37,411 bases of DNA, from assembly GCA_004020545.1 (NCBI GenBank), contig SAQE01000062.1, positions 1-37,411 on the forward strand, written 5' to 3'. The position numbers and the translations under genes are program-made. The DNA is from Mesorhizobium sp. (GTDB lineage: Bacteria > Pseudomonadota > Alphaproteobacteria > Rhizobiales > Rhizobiaceae). Positions 36,324 through 37,411 of this stretch are shown in pieces. Under the pieces are notes generated by a model. It made no database searches. It was not told the DNA's origin and saw nothing but the letters and a program-made list of their open reading frames with translations. How positions within the stretch are numbered: position 1 is the stretch's first letter; each line of letters opens with the position of its first letter.

Positions 36324-37235
36324 ATGGCCCAGTCACTACCCAGTATCGTTTCCGGTGAAGGCGGTCTCGCCCGTTATCTGGAAGAAATCCGTCGCTTTCC
36401 GATGCTGCAGCCGCAGGAAGAGTACATGCTCGCCAAGCGTTATGCCGAGCATGAGGACACGTCGGCCGCGCACAAGCTCGTCACCAGCCATCTGAGGCTC
36501 GTCGCCAAGATTGCCATGGGCTATCGCGGCTACGGCCTGCCGATTGGCGAAGTGATCTCGGAAGGCAATGTCGGCCTCATGCAGGCCGTGAAGAAATTCG
36601 AACCGGAGCGCGGCTTCCGGCTCGCCACCTATGCCATGTGGTGGATCAAGGCCTCGATCCAGGAATACATCCTGCGCTCGTGGAGCCTGGTCAAAATGGG
36701 CACCACCGCCAACCAGAAGCGCCTGTTCTTCAACCTGCGCAAGGTGAAGGGCAGAATCCAGGCGCTCGACGACGGCGACCTCAAGCCCGACCAGATCGCC
36801 GAGATCGCCACGCGCCTCAACGTGTCCGAGGCCGAAGTGGTGTCGATGAACCGCCGCCTGTCGGGCGACGCTTCGCTCAACGCCCCGATCCGGGCGAGCG
36901 AGGGTGAGTCCGGCGAATGGCAGGACTGGCTGGTCGACGACCACGAAAGCCAGGAAGAAATGCTGATCGAGCAGGACGAGCTGGAAAGCCGGCGCGCCAT
37001 GCTGTCGGGCGCCCTGTCGGTGCTCAACGAGCGCGAGCGGCGCATCTTCGAGGCGCGTCGCCTGGCCGAAGAGCCGCTGACGCTGGAAGAGCTGTCGGCC
37101 GAGTTCGACATCAGCCGCGAGCGCGTGCGCCAAATCGAGGTGCGCGCCTTCGAGAAGGTGCAGGACGCGGTCAAGGCAGCCGCCAAGCGCCAGAACCAGG
37201 CGCTGCGCACCATCGAAGCGCAGCCGGCGGCTTAA
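36324..37235 (+). CDS. rpoH: Heat-shock sigma factor RpoH
   Basis: A 303-residue sigma-32 protein. Region 1.2 has LARYLEEIRRFPML; region 2 has LRLVAKIAMGYRGYGLPIGEVISEGNVGLMQAVKKFEPERGFRLATYAMWWIKASIQEYIL in separate blocks. The RpoH box is present as NQKRLFFNLRKVKG, and region 4 has LTLEELSAEFDISRERVRQIEVRAFEKVQ. It directs transcription of chaperone and protease genes. ATG 36324 is preceded by GAGAGGGGG. A strong terminator follows at 37261-37295. Rhizobia often carry two or more rpoH genes; this one is next to rluD like rpoH1, which I infer but cannot prove. Confidence 0.95.
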   Translation: MAQSLPSIVSGEGGLARYLEEIRRFPMLQPQEEYMLAKRYAEHEDTSAAHKLVTSHLRLVAKIAMGYRGYGLPIGEVISEGNVGLMQAVKKFEPERGFRLATYAMWWIKASIQEYILRSWSLVKMGTTANQKRLFFNLRKVKGRIQALDDGDLKPDQIAEIATRLNVSEAEVVSMNRRLSGDASLNAPIRASEGESGEWQDWLVDDHESQEEMLIEQDELESRRAMLSGALSVLNERERRIFEARRLAEEPLTLEELSAEFDISRERVRQIEVRAFEKVQDAVKAAAKRQNQALRTIEAQPAA

Positions 37236-37260
37236 ACACACAGCACTACGCAAAAGACAA

Positions 37261-37295
37261 AAAACGGCGGCGCCAGGATCTGGCGCCGCCGTTTT
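37261..37295 (+). terminator. Rho-independent terminator after rpoH
   Basis: AAAACGGCGGCGCCA and TGGCGCCGCCGTTTT form a perfect 15-bp stem with loop GGATC. The T residues at the 3' end of the stem serve as the tract. The rest of the window (37296-37411) shows no gene. Confidence 0.92.
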
Positions 37296-37411
37296 CATTT
37301 GGCGCCGCAACGCCTGCGATCGGCGAAAGCTGTGGCGCGCCCCTTTCTCCCCGTCACTAGACGTCATGTTCCGGGGCTGAGATCGGTGGCCCGCCCTTTC
37401 GTGCGATTAAG

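Overview
The window is 37.4 kb of GC-rich alphaproteobacterial chromosome. A Mesorhizobium-like member of the Hyphomicrobiales (Rhizobiales) fits best. The evidence is a NepR-EcfG-PhyR general stress response core, HWE-type histidine kinases, a pst-phoU-phoB operon with an alphaproteobacterial Pho box, a single-domain XylG with a ROK regulator, an RpoH-type heat-shock sigma factor, and many copies of short palindromic intergenic repeats resembling rhizobial RIME elements. The genus is inferred from gene content and protein character, not from a database search. I see no insertion sequence, prophage or CRISPR array.

Layout. (1) 81-2087: a minus-strand operon of a ring-cleaving VOC dioxygenase, an esterase and a small acetyltransferase, resembling the mhqO/mhqD quinone-detoxification pairing. 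A palindromic operator separates it from a divergent phosphonate-monoester-hydrolase-like sulfatase gene (2135-3739) broken by one in-frame stop. (2) 3719-3839: seven diverged heptamers facing seven perfect inverted heptamers, forming a very large hairpin between convergent genes. (3) 3841-14908: a general stress response island. It holds nepR-ecfG, divergent phyR, an orphan receiver, two HWE kinases, and small envelope or membrane genes (triple PRC-barrel protein, lipid kinase, YqjD/YqjE pair, DUF1328 protein, a 67-aa membrane protein, a glycine-zipper lipoprotein). I found nine promoters matching GGAAC-N16/17-CGTT, placed upstream of these genes. (4) 15039-20100: xylose ABC transporter xylF-xylH-xylG and a divergent ROK repressor with two palindromic operators. 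(5) 20101-25393: pstS-pstC-pstA-pstB-phoU-phoB with a Pho box; phoR is not present. (6) 25842-29222: a large hybrid histidine kinase with four PAS and two receiver domains. (7) 29516-34634: small secreted or lipoprotein genes, a GST with a histone-H1-like tail, two VOC proteins (one frameshifted at its end) and tRNA-Glu. (8) 34631-37295: a membrane protein, rluD and rpoH.

How it works together. PhyR, once phosphorylated by HWE kinases, should sequester NepR and free EcfG. EcfG then transcribes its own locus and the surrounding envelope and membrane genes. The downstream half of the window covers nutrient uptake (xylose, phosphate) and translation or heat-shock housekeeping. Decay is visible in the sulfatase, a Crp/Fnr gene and a VOC gene.
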